Position numbers and translations under genes: made by a program
Source: Bradyrhizobiaceae bacterium
Lineage (GTDB): Bacteria > Pseudomonadota > Alphaproteobacteria > Rhizobiales > Xanthobacteraceae
Length of the DNA stretch: 45,373 bases
Direction of reading: 5' to 3'
NCBI GenBank assembly: GCA_003105195.1
Contig: PQAH01000029.1
Span: 1-45,373, forward strand
Shown: positions 21,378 to 29,530 of the stretch, one piece after another
Layout: each line of letters opens with the position of its first letter
Position numbering within the stretch: the first letter of the stretch is position 1
Notes under the pieces: model-generated
What the model was told of the DNA's origin: nothing
Databases searched by the model: none
What the model saw: only the letters and a program-made list of their open reading frames with translations

Positions 21378-21509
21378 TAGGGCGGGTTGATCCTGCCGCG
21401 TCACGGTCAACTGCGGCATCATCCCGGCTCTCGCTTCGCTCGGCCGGGATGACGCGGAGTTTGTGGTCCCGATCGCGACTTGTGACGCGGTGGGATCAAC
21501 CCACCCTGC
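21378..21509. repeat. MITE-like intergenic repeat, copy 2 (most complete)
   Basis: The 132-bp element has long terminal inverted repeats: the left end begins TAGGGCGGGTTGATCC and runs to GCGTCAC, and the right end begins GTGACGCGG and runs through GGATCAACCCACCCTGC. Inside is a perfect 10-bp stem, TCATCCCGGC (21419-21428) with GCCGGGATGA (21443-21452). It fills most of the gap between gcdH's upstream region and the end of the Rrf2 gene, so it could fold as a cruciform or act as a terminator in the transcript. No protein is encoded. Confidence 0.75.
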
Positions 21510-21533
21510 GGCGTCTGCGAGGTTGCGCCCGCG

Positions 21534-21980
21534 TCAGCGCCGGCCGGCGTGGGCGGCCTTCCGCTCCGGCCTCGCGGGCGGCTTGCGCTCCACGATCTTG
21601 TGCATGGTCGCGAGCGTGATCGAGCCGAGCGTCGCGCGGGCGATGTCGTCGACCTCGCCGAGCACGCGGCGCAGCGCGCGTCCCTCTTCGGTCGCCTCGC
21701 CGACGAGCGTCTCGCCGTCGGCGCCGAGCGGCTCGAACAGCTGGATCACGTCGAGCAGCGTGACGCGCCGCGGATTTCCGCTGAACTGGTAGCCGCCGTG
21801 CGCGCCGCGCACCGCCCGCACCACGCCGGCGCGGCCGAGCACGTGCATGACCTTGGCGAGGTGGTGGCTGGAGATGCCGTATTTCTCGCCGATCTCGGCG
21901 ACCGAGAGCTGGCGCTCGGGCGCGGCCGAGAGCTCGAGCACCGCGAAGATCGCGAGCTGGCTGGAGACCTGCAGCTTCAT
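21534..21980 (-). CDS. Rrf2-family transcriptional regulator, BadM-like, no cysteines
   Basis: The 148-residue protein is a winged-helix Rrf2 regulator: MKLQVSSQLAIFAVLELS, LSVAEIGEKYGISSHHLAKV (helix-turn-helix, about residues 25-45) and VVRAVRGAHGGYQF (wing). It has no cysteine at all, so it cannot bind an Fe-S cluster as IscR, NsrR or RsrR do and must sense something else or work as a plain repressor. BadM of R. palustris, an Rrf2 protein, represses the benzoyl-CoA reductase operon. The gene follows a GNAT acetyltransferase gene by 16 bases, reminiscent of badL-badM. It is the best candidate for binding the GTAC-centred palindromes. Confidence 0.9.
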   Translation of the reverse strand: MKLQVSSQLAIFAVLELSAAPERQLSVAEIGEKYGISSHHLAKVMHVLGRAGVVRAVRGAHGGYQFSGNPRRVTLLDVIQLFEPLGADGETLVGEATEEGRALRRVLGEVDDIARATLGSITLATMHKIVERKPPARPERKAAHAGRR

Positions 21981-21996
21981 GGGACCCCCGCGCGGC

Positions 21997-22467
21997 TCAT
22001 TCGAGGTCCTTCTCGAGCTGGATGTAGGGTCCCGCCATCATCCCTTCGCCGCGGAAGAAGCGCAGCGGCAGCAGGTTGTCGCGCGCCACCATGGTGCGCA
22101 TCTTGTCCATGCCGGCCTTGCGGAACTCGGCCGAGATCGCCTCGAACAGCTTCTCGCCCACCCCCTCCAGACGCCGGTCCGGATCGACCGCGAGGCCGAA
22201 CACCCAGCCGCAAGGGGCGGAGCCGAACTCCCAGGCCCGCACCTCGCCGATGATGAAGCCGAGCAGCGGCGTCCGTGCCGCCGCGGCGTCGGGCTCGGCC
22301 ACGAGGAAGAAGCGCTCGGCGAGGCGGCGCCGGCCGAAGCGGGCGAACAGGTCGCGCCAATAGGTGGACTTCGGCAGGCCGGTGACCCTGGCATCGAGGG
22401 CGATGACCTTGGCCACGTCGGACGCCTTGACGCGCCGAATCCTGATCGGTGTGTCGGTCACGCGCAT
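21997..22467 (-). CDS. GNAT-family N-acetyltransferase 1 (BadL-like by position)
   Basis: This 156-residue single-domain GCN5-related acetyltransferase has the acetyl-CoA motif A (VFGLAVDPDRRLEGVGEKL, near residues 90-108) and a C-terminal FFRGEGMM loop. The N-terminal DARVTGLPKSTYW resembles DSRIMGRDRSGYF of the GNAT at 24198, so the three GNATs of this window are related. It is co-transcribed with the Rrf2 gene. In R. palustris, badL encodes a GNAT next to badM and acetylates aminobenzoates, while other GNATs acetylate and inactivate BadA-type CoA ligases. Which of these applies here is not visible. The GTAC palindrome at 22546 lies about 80 bases upstream. Confidence 0.85.
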   Translation of the reverse strand: MRVTDTPIRIRRVKASDVAKVIALDARVTGLPKSTYWRDLFARFGRRRLAERFFLVAEPDAAAARTPLLGFIIGEVRAWEFGSAPCGWVFGLAVDPDRRLEGVGEKLFEAISAEFRKAGMDKMRTMVARDNLLPLRFFRGEGMMAGPYIQLEKDLE

Positions 22468-22545
22468 ATCCCGGGGCCCGCCGCCGGCGGATGGAATCGG
22501 TTATCCTTGCGGACAATTCCGCATTGCAGGATAGCGCGGATAGGA

Positions 22546-22565
22546 GCATTCTGGTACTAAAATAT
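22546..22565. promoter_or_regulatory. GTAC-centred palindromic operator, site 2
   Basis: GCATTCTGGTACTAAAATAT keeps the strong half GCATTC and the central GTACT of the site at 19964; its other half is degenerate. Read on the minus strand it contains TTTAGTACCAGAATGCTC, close to TTTAGTACTGGAATGCTG at 33877. It lies almost midway between the divergent GNAT gene (start 22467) and the DUF2249 gene (start 22645), in a locally A+T-rich stretch. Confidence 0.55.
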
Positions 22566-22644
22566 CGTAATAAGAATATCGCAATGGGATCCGCCGCGAC
22601 CCGAGCGGCGGCGACCAAACGCCCTTGCCGCAGGAGACCGCGCC

Positions 22645-22926
22645 ATGAGCTGCATGGGGTGCGAGAAAGGCGAGCGCGTCTGGCGCACGCCGGACGCGAT
22701 CCACATCGACGTCCGCGGCCTGGAGCCGCCGGAGCCGATGGTCGCGATCCTCACCCTGATCGATTCCGACCAGGTCGACTGCGCCCTGATCGCCCACCTC
22801 GATCGCGAGCCGATCTTCCTCTACCCGGAGCTCGACGACCGCGGCTGGGCGCACGAAATCGTGGAGAGCAGCTGCGGCGGCGCCTGCGGCGACGTGCAGC
22901 TCCGCCTCGTGCGGCTGCGGCCATGA
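22645..22926 (+). CDS. DUF2249-family small protein with cysteine pairs at both ends
   Basis: The 93-residue protein carries a DUF2249 domain: HIDVRGLEPPEPMVAIL near residue 20 and AHLDREPIFLYPELDDRGW near residue 50. The function is unproven. These proteins are often found near hemerythrin, NnrS-like and denitrification genes and may bind metal. Here there are two extra cysteine motifs, C3-x2-C6 (MSCMGC) and C77-x3-C81 (SSCGGACG), which could form a metal or Fe-S site. The start follows AGGAG. The stop overlaps the next start (ATGA), so it is coupled to the membrane protein that follows. The GTAC palindrome upstream suggests it belongs to the aromatic regulon. Confidence 0.75.
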   Translation: MSCMGCEKGERVWRTPDAIHIDVRGLEPPEPMVAILTLIDSDQVDCALIAHLDREPIFLYPELDDRGWAHEIVESSCGGACGDVQLRLVRLRP

Positions 22927-24194
22927 GCATCGCCGCGAGCTTCCTCGCGGGCGCCAAGAGCCGGCTGCTGCCGGCCGACATCCCGTTCCGGTTCTTCGTG
23001 GCCTGCACGGTCCTGCACGTTCTGATGTGGCTTGCGCTGCTGCTCGCGGCCGGCCAGGCGACGAGCTTCCGCGGCGGCCTCGGGCCGGCGCTCGCGGCCG
23101 TCCACCTGCTGACCCTCGGCGTCCTCACCACCGCCGCGATCGGCGCCTCGGCGCAGCTACTGCCGGTGGCGACGCGGCGCGCGCTCGTCGCGGTGTGGCC
23201 GCTGAAGCTCACCTTCTGGCTGGTGGTGCCGGGCCTGGTCGGCCTCGTCCTCGCCATGGCGGCGGTATCGACCGCCCTGCTGGTTGCGGCCGCGCTCGCG
23301 ACCACCGCCGGGCTGCTGCTGTTCGCCGCCGTCACGGCCGACAACCTGCGCCGCGCCGGGTCGCTGCCGGTGGTCGCGGCCTATGGCTGGGCCGCCCTCG
23401 CCGCGCTGGTCGCGGTCGTCGGCCTCGGCCTCGCCCTCTCGCTCAACTACGAGACCGGCTGGCTGCCGGACCATTCCGCCGCGGCGCTCGCGCACATGCT
23501 CCTGGGCGGCTTCGGCTTCATGGGCCTGCTGGTGCTCGGCTTCAGCCACGTCCTGGTGCCGATGTTCGCGCTCTCGGCGGCGCCCGCCAAGACGACGTCG
23601 CGCCTGGGCTTCGTCCTCGCAGTGCTGGCGGTCGCGCTCGGCAGCGCCGGCGCCCTCGCCGACAGCCGCGAGGTTCTCGCCGCCGCGGCCCTGCTCGGCC
23701 TCGCGGCGGCCGCCCTGCACATCCGGCTGATGCAGCAGGCGCTCGCGGGCGGCATGCGCAAGCGGCTCGGCCTCTCCTTCGTCCTGATCCGGCTCGCCTG
23801 GGCCCTGCTGGCGCTGACCCTGATCGTCGGTCTCGCGGCGCTCTACGGCCTCGCCGGCCCGAACGGAGCGACCCTGTTCGGCTTCCTTCTGATCGGCGGC
23901 TGGCTGCTCACCTTCCTGCTCGGCATCCTGCAGCGCATCGTCCCGTTCCTTGCGTCCATGCACATGGGACGATCCGCCGCCGGCGGGCCGCTGATGTCCG
24001 AGATCGCCGGGTCGCAGCCGCTCAAGCTGCATGCGGCCTGCCACGTGCTGGCGCTCACGCTGGTCGCGGCCGGCATCGCGGGAGACGCCGTTTGGCTGGT
24101 CCGGCTCGGCAGCGCGGCGGGGCTCGCCGGCGCGCTCGCCTATGGGTGGTTCATGGCCGGCGTCGCCCGGCGCGTCGCCGTGCGCGACCCGTGA
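22923..24194 (+). CDS. Polytopic membrane protein, heme-copper-oxidase-like/NnrS-like (function unknown)
   Basis: The 423-residue protein has about 12 hydrophobic helices. Histidines lie at helix ends in HLLTLGVLTTAAIGASAQLL (near residue 60), AHMLLGGFGFMGLLVLGFSH (near 190) and HAACHVLAL (near 370), and the motif GILQRIVPFLASMHMG (near 335) resembles heme-binding membrane proteins of the NnrS or cytochrome oxidase subunit I-like groups. No catalytic assignment is possible. It is translationally coupled to the DUF2249 gene and ends 3 bases from the convergent GNAT gene. Together with the NnrS-like protein at 4694 and the hemerythrin at 25262 it hints at NO or oxygen handling beside oxygen-sensitive ring reduction. 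Confidence 0.6.
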   Translation: MSIAASFLAGAKSRLLPADIPFRFFVACTVLHVLMWLALLLAAGQATSFRGGLGPALAAVHLLTLGVLTTAAIGASAQLLPVATRRALVAVWPLKLTFWLVVPGLVGLVLAMAAVSTALLVAAALATTAGLLLFAAVTADNLRRAGSLPVVAAYGWAALAALVAVVGLGLALSLNYETGWLPDHSAAALAHMLLGGFGFMGLLVLGFSHVLVPMFALSAAPAKTTSRLGFVLAVLAVALGSAGALADSREVLAAAALLGLAAAALHIRLMQQALAGGMRKRLGLSFVLIRLAWALLALTLIVGLAALYGLAGPNGATLFGFLLIGGWLLTFLLGILQRIVPFLASMHMGRSAAGGPLMSEIAGSQPLKLHAACHVLALTLVAAGIAGDAVWLVRLGSAAGLAGALAYGWFMAGVARRVAVRDP

Positions 24195-24197
24195 AAG

Positions 24198-24746
24198 TCA
24201 GCTCAGCGGCAGGTCGAAGCAGAGCCGCTGCGAGGGCCGAAAGCCGCAATGGTCGAGGAAACCCGCGAGGTCGCGGTCCTGCCAGTCGACCTCGGTGCGG
24301 ATGCGCTCGATCCGCAGCGTCGCCAGGTTGACCAGCAGCTGCGACAACAGCGCGCGGCCGATCCCCTGGTCGCGATAGTCCGGATCGACGCCGATCGTAT
24401 CCATGACGGCCACGGACTCGATGCGGCCGAACTCGCCGAGATCGACACGCGCCATGATGAAGCCGACCGGCCCGCCGTCGCGCTCGGCGACCAGCGAGAC
24501 GCGCACGTCGCTCTCCTGCAGGGCCTCCTCCAGCTTGCGCGCAAAATAGCCGGAGCGGTCGCGCCCCATGATCCGGCTGTCGATCACGATCAGCGCCTGC
24601 AGGTCCTTTTCGGTCATCGCGCGCACCGGGATGCGGTCGCGTGCGAGCGGACCGAAATCCGGCGCCGCCGGCCCGCCGTAGTTCACCTCCCGCGCCTCGC
24701 CGACCCGCCGGGGAACGCCGCTCGACTTCTCCACGCCCTTGGCCAT
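24198..24746 (-). CDS. GNAT-family N-acetyltransferase 2
   Basis: This GCN5-related acetyltransferase of 182 residues has the acetyl-CoA loop DTIGVDPDYRDQGIGRALL (about residues 110-130). It starts at ATG 24746 after an AGAGG site; the frame is open further upstream but overlaps the previous gene there. After an N-terminal extension of about 40 residues the domain aligns along its length with the neighbouring GNAT (GEFGR, V-D-x2-GV, GIG-x-ALL, W-x-D-x-DL, FLD-x2-GF in both), so the pair arose by tandem duplication. It is the last gene of the benzoyl-CoA reductase operon. Possible roles are lysine acetylation of the CoA ligases, as for KatA and Pat in R. palustris, or acetylation of a small molecule. 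Confidence 0.85.
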   Translation of the reverse strand: MAKGVEKSSGVPRRVGEAREVNYGGPAAPDFGPLARDRIPVRAMTEKDLQALIVIDSRIMGRDRSGYFARKLEEALQESDVRVSLVAERDGGPVGFIMARVDLGEFGRIESVAVMDTIGVDPDYRDQGIGRALLSQLLVNLATLRIERIRTEVDWQDRDLAGFLDHCGFRPSQRLCFDLPLS

Positions 24747-24762
24747 GGCAAACCTCTTCGGG

Positions 24763-25254
24763 TCAAACCTCTTCGATCGACTCGGCGAGCGGCTCCGTCG
24801 CCGACCGCTCCAACGCGAACCGCGACGCCAGCTCGAACCCGGCGGCATCGAGGAACCGCATCAGGTCGTGGTCGGTCCAGGCGGCCTCCGACTGCAGCGT
24901 GTCCACGCCCTTGCGGCGCAGCACCGCCGCGAGCTCGTGCAGCAGCGCCTGGCCGATGCCGCGTTCCTGGCTCTGCGGTTCCACCCCGAGCGCGTCGAGC
25001 ACCCCGACCGCCTGTGCGCGGCCGAACTCGCCGCGCAGCACGTGCGCCATCACGAAGCCGCGCAATGCGCCGCCGCGCGCGATGCCGAGATGCACGTAGT
25101 CCTCGGGCCGTCGTGCGGCGACGGCGAGCCGCTTTTCGAAGAAATGGCGCCGCGCGCGACCGCTCAAGGCGCGGTCGATGTCGCTGACGCGCGCGAGATC
25201 GGCGACGCCGAGCTCGCGCACCCCCTGGTCGGAAAAGCCGGCTGCGGTGTCCAT
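24763..25254 (-). CDS. GNAT-family N-acetyltransferase 3
   Basis: This GCN5-related acetyltransferase of 163 residues is paralogous to the gene 16 bases downstream. The acetyl-CoA loop reads DALGVEPQSQERGIGQALL (about residues 95-113), followed by AAWTDHDLMRFLDAAGFEL. The start MDTAAGFSDQGVRE (ATG 25254) is 7 bases after the hemerythrin stop; longer in-frame starts would overlap that gene. It sits in the tail of the had-oah-dch-bcr operon, so it is made together with benzoyl-CoA reductase. Its target is unknown. Confidence 0.85.
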   Translation of the reverse strand: MDTAAGFSDQGVRELGVADLARVSDIDRALSGRARRHFFEKRLAVAARRPEDYVHLGIARGGALRGFVMAHVLRGEFGRAQAVGVLDALGVEPQSQERGIGQALLHELAAVLRRKGVDTLQSEAAWTDHDLMRFLDAAGFELASRFALERSATEPLAESIEEV

Positions 25255-25261
25255 GGCGACC

Positions 25262-25762
25262 TCATGCGCTCTCGAGATATTCCTGGTGCAGGCGCGCCTC
25301 GGTCTCGGCATCCATGGCCTCGTCGAGGAGCGGCAGCAGCGCCATCTCTTCCTTCTGCACGTGCATCAGCATGCGCTCGCACAGCTCCTGGCCGAGCCGG
25401 CGGAACTCCTCCCAGCGCGCCGCGTCGAAGCCGCCGGCGGCGGCCTCGCGCGCGAGCGCCGCGACGCGCCTGCCGACCGGCCGGATCGCCTCGTGCTCGT
25501 CCGTGAGATGCGCGCCGATGGCGGCGTCGCCCATTTCCTCGAGGAAGGCGAACAGGCGCTTCTCCTCGAAGCCGAAATGGTGCTCGACGTCCGCTTCCAC
25601 CGCGATCGCGAGCTCGGACAGGAGCTGCGCGACCGCGCGGTCGGCCACGTCGGGCAGGCCGCGCTGGTGCCGCGCCATGAGATTCTCCAGTCTCTCCATC
25701 AGCGCCACGGTGGCGCGGTGCTCCTCGTGCAGGACCTGGCTGACGCGGTTCGAGAAGGTCAT
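25262..25762 (-). CDS. Hemerythrin HHE-domain protein
   Basis: This four-helix di-iron protein of 166 residues has the typical ligand set: H15 in LHEEH, H61/H62 with E66 in HHFGFEEKR, H85 and H90 in HLTDEHE, and H134 with E138 in HVQKEE. Hemerythrins bind O2 or NO and iron. The gene lies 5 bases after ferredoxin and 7 before a GNAT, inside the benzoyl-CoA reductase operon. That suggests local O2 or NO scavenging to protect the reductase and ferredoxin, or a sensing role. No DNA-binding or signalling domain is attached. It is not a standard member of the described Thauera or R. palustris operons, as far as I recall. Confidence 0.9.
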   Translation of the reverse strand: MTFSNRVSQVLHEEHRATVALMERLENLMARHQRGLPDVADRAVAQLLSELAIAVEADVEHHFGFEEKRLFAFLEEMGDAAIGAHLTDEHEAIRPVGRRVAALAREAAAGGFDAARWEEFRRLGQELCERMLMHVQKEEMALLPLLDEAMDAETEARLHQEYLESA

Positions 25763-25767
25763 GGCGG

Positions 25768-26013
25768 TCACGCGTGCAGTTGCTGGTACTTGGCGAGGAG
25801 GTCGTCCTGTCCCTCGACCCAGTCCGGATTGGGCACGATGCAGTCGGCCGGGCAGACGAGCTTGCATTGCGGCTCGTCCTCCGCGCCGACACATTCGGTG
25901 CACTTCATCGGATCGATCACGTAGAGCGGATCGCCCGCGGTGATCGCCTTGTTGGGACACACGGGCTCGCAGGCATCGCACGCGGTGCAGCCCTCGATGA
26001 TCATCAGCGCCAT
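25768..26013 (-). CDS. badB: 2[4Fe-4S] ferredoxin, electron donor to benzoyl-CoA reductase (BadB-like)
   Basis: This 81-residue ferredoxin has cluster I ligands C9, C12, C15, C19 and cluster II ligands C38, C41, C50, C54, partly exchanged as in the fold. The 8-residue loop between C41 and C50 and the extended C-terminus mark the Allochromatium vinosum type, known for very low reduction potentials. In Thauera, Magnetospirillum and R. palustris such a ferredoxin (BadB) is the donor for ATP-driven benzoyl-CoA reduction. It follows bcrD by 16 bases with an AGGGAGG ribosome site. KorAB, encoded nearby on the other strand, is the likely reductant. Confidence 0.93.
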   Translation of the reverse strand: MALMIIEGCTACDACEPVCPNKAITAGDPLYVIDPMKCTECVGAEDEPQCKLVCPADCIVPNPDWVEGQDDLLAKYQQLHA

Positions 26014-26029
26014 TGTTCCCTCCTTGCCC

Positions 26030-26875
26030 TCAGGCCGCGCTGGGCAGCTTGCCGAGCGCGGCGAGCTTCTCGAACCGATAGGCGCCCCAGAGCGCGGCGC
26101 CGATCGCACCGGCGTAGATCGCATCCGGGTGGCTGCGCACCACCGCCTTCATGTCCTTCATCTTGGCGATGTCCTCTTCCAGCGCCGCGACCAGGCCCTT
26201 GTCGAGCGCGAGGCCACCCGTCATCATCACGACGCCCGAGTTCGCGCCGATCGACTTGAGCAGCTTCGAGAGCCGCCCCGCCATCGACAGGTGGATGCCC
26301 TTGAGGATGTTGGGCGCCGTGATGCCGCGCGAGACCATGTTGATGACGTCGGTCTCGGCCAGCACCGCACAGATGCTGCTCACCACCTCGGGATCGTCGG
26401 CCTGCCGCGACAGCATCCCGATCTCGTCCTGGGCGATGCCGAGATAGCGCGCGATGTTCTCGAGGAACTGCCCGGAGCCGGAGGCGCACTGGCTGGTCAT
26501 CTTGTAGCTCAGCACCTTGCCGCGCTCGTCGATCGCGATGGCGCGCCCGTGCAGCGCCCCGACGTCGAGCGCCGACCGCGACTCCGGATCGAGATAGATC
26601 GCGCCCCGCCCATGGGTCGTCATCGAGTAGAAGTGACCGGTGTGGAACGGCACGCCCTCGCCCTCGCCGGTGGTCGCGACATAGTCCACGTCCTTCTCGG
26701 CGACGCCCGCGTCGGCGAGGACCTGGTCGTAGATGACGCGGGCGAGCTCCATCGGATCGCGCTGGCGAATGCGCAGCGTCGCGCGCGACAGCCATTCCGT
26801 CTCACTGCCGTCCACCCGGAACAGTGCCGCCTTGACGGCGCCCGTGCCGACGTCGATTCCCGCCGCGATCGTCAT
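26030..26875 (-). CDS. bcrD: Benzoyl-CoA reductase subunit D (BcrD/BadG), ATPase activator
   Basis: BcrD forms the ATP-hydrolysing activase heterodimer with BcrA, which drives electrons into the BcrBC ring-reducing module. The 281-residue protein is an ASKHA-fold ATPase: phosphate-1 motif [28 protein letters not shown] (phosphate 2) and [12 protein letters not shown] (adenosine). C130 ([11 protein letters not shown]) and C169 ([11 protein letters not shown]) are the expected ligands of the [4Fe-4S] cluster bridging BcrA and BcrD. Start and stop follow the family; the ATG overlaps the bcrA stop (ATGA). Gene order bcrCBAD equals R. palustris badDEFG. Confidence 0.95.
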   Translation of the reverse strand: MTIAAGIDVGTGAVKAALFRVDGSETEWLSRATLRIRQRDPMELARVIYDQVLADAGVAEKDVDYVATTGEGEGVPFHTGHFYSMTTHGRGAIYLDPESRSALDVGALHGRAIAIDERGKVLSYKMTSQCASGSGQFLENIARYLGIAQDEIGMLSRQADDPEVVSSICAVLAETDVINMVSRGITAPNILKGIHLSMAGRLSKLLKSIGANSGVVMMTGGLALDKGLVAALEEDIAKMKDMKAVVRSHPDAIYAGAIGAALWGAYRFEKLAALGKLPSAA

Positions 26876-28206
26876 GGCTCGACTCCCTGGATCTGACCGG
26901 AATGGGCCCGGCGCGCGAACTCCGCCGCCCCGAGGGCGCCGGTGTAGATCGACTCCGGATTGATGTTGATGGTCACCTCCCCGTAGTTCTCCTTGATGAG
27001 CTTGCGCAGCTCCCGCACCGCCGCCTCGTTCTTGGCGACGCCGCCGGTGAAGGTGAACTCGTCGGTGACGCCGCCCGAGCGGGAGATGATCGAGATCGCC
27101 CGCAGGATGATGGCGCGGTGCAGCCCGGCCAGGATGTCCTCGCGCTTCTCGCCGAGCGAGAGCCGGTCGCGCAGCTCGGCGCCCGCGAACACCGTGCAGG
27201 TCGAGTTGATGCGCGCCGGCCGATCCGACTTCATGGCGAGCGGCCCGAGCTCGTGCAGGCCCATGTTCATCTCGTCCGCGATGTAGCCGAGATAGCGCCC
27301 GCAGCCGGCCGCGCAGCGGTCGTTCATCTGGAAGTTCACCACGATTCCCTGGGCATCGACCTGGATGCCCTTGGTGTCCTGGCCGCCGATGTCGAGCACC
27401 GTGCGGGTGCTCGGATACATCATGTGGGCGCCGAGCCCGTGGCAGAGGATCTCCGAACGGATGTGCTCCTTCGAGAAGGGCAGCGTCACCCGGCCGTAGC
27501 CGGTGCCGACCAGGTAGGTCTCCTCGAGATCGACCGCCAGCGTGCGCTCGATCACCGGGAGGACGTCGCCCCGCGCCGACTGCAGCTGCGGATCCGCCTC
27601 GAGAACGCGGGCGAGCGCGCGGCGGAACTTCTCGCTCAGGCCGCCCGCCGGCGGACGGTTCTCCACGTCGATGATCGACTTGTCGTAGACGTTCAAGAGC
27701 AGCTCATAAGGAAGGCTCGCGTCGCGCGCCACTTCCTCGGCCTGGGTGTGATAGCGCGAGCCCGCGATGTCGCGGAAGAAGTCCGACTTGCGCTTGGCGC
27801 CCGGCGCATAGAGCTCCGGCGCCTCGGCGCGCAGGCGCGTGAACACCTCGGCCAGCGCCTCCTTCACGCCGGACTCCCGCCCCGCGAAGCGGTCGCCTTG
27901 CACCAGGCCGATGCAGGTCTGCTGCAGGTCGTCGAGCTGCTCGAGGAACTGCTCGAGGCGGAAGGCGCGCTCCAGCGCCCCGAGGAAATCGTCGAGCCGG
28001 ACGCTGATCCCCTCGGCCTCCGTGAGCGCGCGGCGGAACAGCGTGAAGCGCCCGTCCACGCGCGCCTCCTCGCTCGCGACGCGCGCGGCCGTCGCGTAGT
28101 TGGAGCGCGAGTTGGTGATGCCGCGGCCGATCACGTCGCGGTTTTCGTCGAGGAGAATCGCCTTGGTTGTGGTCGAGCCGAGATCGATGCCGACGAAGGT
28201 TTTCAT
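26872..28206 (-). CDS. bcrA: Benzoyl-CoA reductase subunit A (BcrA/BadF), ATPase activator
   Basis: BcrA is the larger activase subunit (444 residues) of class I, ATP-dependent benzoyl-CoA reductase. It has [10 protein letters not shown] (residues 6-15, phosphate 1) and DIGGQDTKG (about 272-280, phosphate 2). Cluster-region cysteines C298 and C302 lie in [13 protein letters not shown], and C337 in [10 protein letters not shown]. Between residues 40 and 240 lies the insertion that separates BcrA from the smaller BcrD. The gene abuts bcrD (ATGA overlap) and follows bcrB by 10 bases. Presence of BcrA and BcrD means the ATP-driven reductase, not the tungsten BamB type of strict anaerobes. Confidence 0.96.
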   Translation of the reverse strand: MKTFVGIDLGSTTTKAILLDENRDVIGRGITNSRSNYATAARVASEEARVDGRFTLFRRALTEAEGISVRLDDFLGALERAFRLEQFLEQLDDLQQTCIGLVQGDRFAGRESGVKEALAEVFTRLRAEAPELYAPGAKRKSDFFRDIAGSRYHTQAEEVARDASLPYELLLNVYDKSIIDVENRPPAGGLSEKFRRALARVLEADPQLQSARGDVLPVIERTLAVDLEETYLVGTGYGRVTLPFSKEHIRSEILCHGLGAHMMYPSTRTVLDIGGQDTKGIQVDAQGIVVNFQMNDRCAAGCGRYLGYIADEMNMGLHELGPLAMKSDRPARINSTCTVFAGAELRDRLSLGEKREDILAGLHRAIILRAISIISRSGGVTDEFTFTGGVAKNEAAVRELRKLIKENYGEVTININPESIYTGALGAAEFARRAHSGQIQGVEP

Positions 28207-28216
28207 GCCGCTCTCC

Positions 28217-29530
28217 TCAGGCTGCCGCGCGCCCGCCGGCGCGGCGCTGCTCGATCATCTGGAAGTAGCTCTCCAGGCGGTTCTTGATGTTGGCGGCCGA
28301 GAAGTAGCGCGGGTCGACCAGGTCGGACTCCACGAAGGCCGCCGGCTTGCCGGTGCGCTTCTCCACCTCGCGCATGATCAGGAGCTGGCCCGCCGAGAAG
28401 CTGTTGCAGCTCTTGATCGAGTTGATCAGCAGTCCGTCCGCCTGGTACTCGTCGATGTAGTTCGCCAGCATCTCGATGCGCATCGGCAGGCTGCGGTTGG
28501 TGTAGACGCCGAGGCAGTACTCGGCCAGAGTCTCCAGCGGCTTGTCGGGATCGTGGCGGAAGCCGAGATCGTAGACGCCGCCGACCTTGGTGTAGCTCGA
28601 GGCCACCACGACCGCGCCCTCGTCGTAGAACATCTTCCAGAACTGGCGGAAGTTCGTATAGTTGGGCGGCCCCTCGACAACCAGGCGATAGCGCTCCTTG
28701 CCCATGTCGCCGTCGGGCGTGACCGGACCCTTGCCCTCGGCGAGCCGTGCCTCGCATTCGGCGCGCAGGAAGCGGTAGTAGTCGATCGCGTCCTCGGTGC
28801 CGCGGAACGCGCCGAAGATCGGGCCGATATAGTAGATGCCGCCGAAATAGGCGTCGATCGGCGACGGCTTGTTCTTGGCGGTCTTCAGCACGTGGACGAG
28901 GTCGTCCTCGGCCTTCGCGGATTTCTTGAGGTACTCGCGCAGCCGGTCGATGTCGAACTTGACGCCCGAGATGCGCTCCAGCTTGGGGATCACCTCCTCC
29001 TTGATCTGCTTGACCATGTACTCGACCATGTTCGGCGTGATCTTGCCGTCGCCCATGTAGGGCGTGTGCAGCATGATGGTCTCGCACTTGTACTGCTCGC
29101 GCAGCAGCTCGAACCACTTCATGAAGGTGAAGCAGCCCGTGTAGGAGAGCAGCAGCGCGTCCGGGTTCGGCAGCTTCTTGCCGTTCGGCCCGATATTGCC
29201 CTTGGCCATCATGCCGACGTCGGACTTCACGTAGGTGCAGACGTCCTCGGAATGGCCGATCTTCTCGGCCTCCAGCACGTAGGCGCCGCTCTGGCGCCGC
29301 AGTCCGCTCTGGATCGCGTTGACCTCGGGCAGATTGTTGAGGAGGTCGAAGCACATGATGAGCTCGTTGAGGTTGCCCGGCACGAAGGTGGACACCACCT
29401 TGGCGCCGGTCTCGGACGCGCTCGTCAGGCGGTCGTAGTGGGCCGCCATCATCTCCTTCTGCTTCACCATGGAGTCGTCCTTGACGACTTCCTTGGCGGG
29501 GGCCGCCTTCGGCGTGACGATCGTCGTCAT
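28217..29530 (-). CDS. bcrB: Benzoyl-CoA reductase subunit B (BcrB/BadE)
   Basis: BcrB together with BcrC forms the ring-reducing module, which holds two [4Fe-4S] clusters and the benzoyl-CoA site; the subunits belong to the 2-hydroxyacyl-CoA dehydratase family. The 437-residue protein begins [20 protein letters not shown]. Cysteines C98 ([10 protein letters not shown]), C133 (SYTGCFTF) and C375 (SIKSCNSFS) are the probable cluster ligands. The chosen ATG 29530 overlaps the bcrC stop and is preceded by GGAG; an ATG four codons earlier (29542) is possible. The family stretch [22 protein letters not shown] is conserved. Confidence 0.95.
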   Translation of the reverse strand: MTTIVTPKAAPAKEVVKDDSMVKQKEMMAAHYDRLTSASETGAKVVSTFVPGNLNELIMCFDLLNNLPEVNAIQSGLRRQSGAYVLEAEKIGHSEDVCTYVKSDVGMMAKGNIGPNGKKLPNPDALLLSYTGCFTFMKWFELLREQYKCETIMLHTPYMGDGKITPNMVEYMVKQIKEEVIPKLERISGVKFDIDRLREYLKKSAKAEDDLVHVLKTAKNKPSPIDAYFGGIYYIGPIFGAFRGTEDAIDYYRFLRAECEARLAEGKGPVTPDGDMGKERYRLVVEGPPNYTNFRQFWKMFYDEGAVVVASSYTKVGGVYDLGFRHDPDKPLETLAEYCLGVYTNRSLPMRIEMLANYIDEYQADGLLINSIKSCNSFSAGQLLIMREVEKRTGKPAAFVESDLVDPRYFSAANIKNRLESYFQMIEQRRAGGRAAA

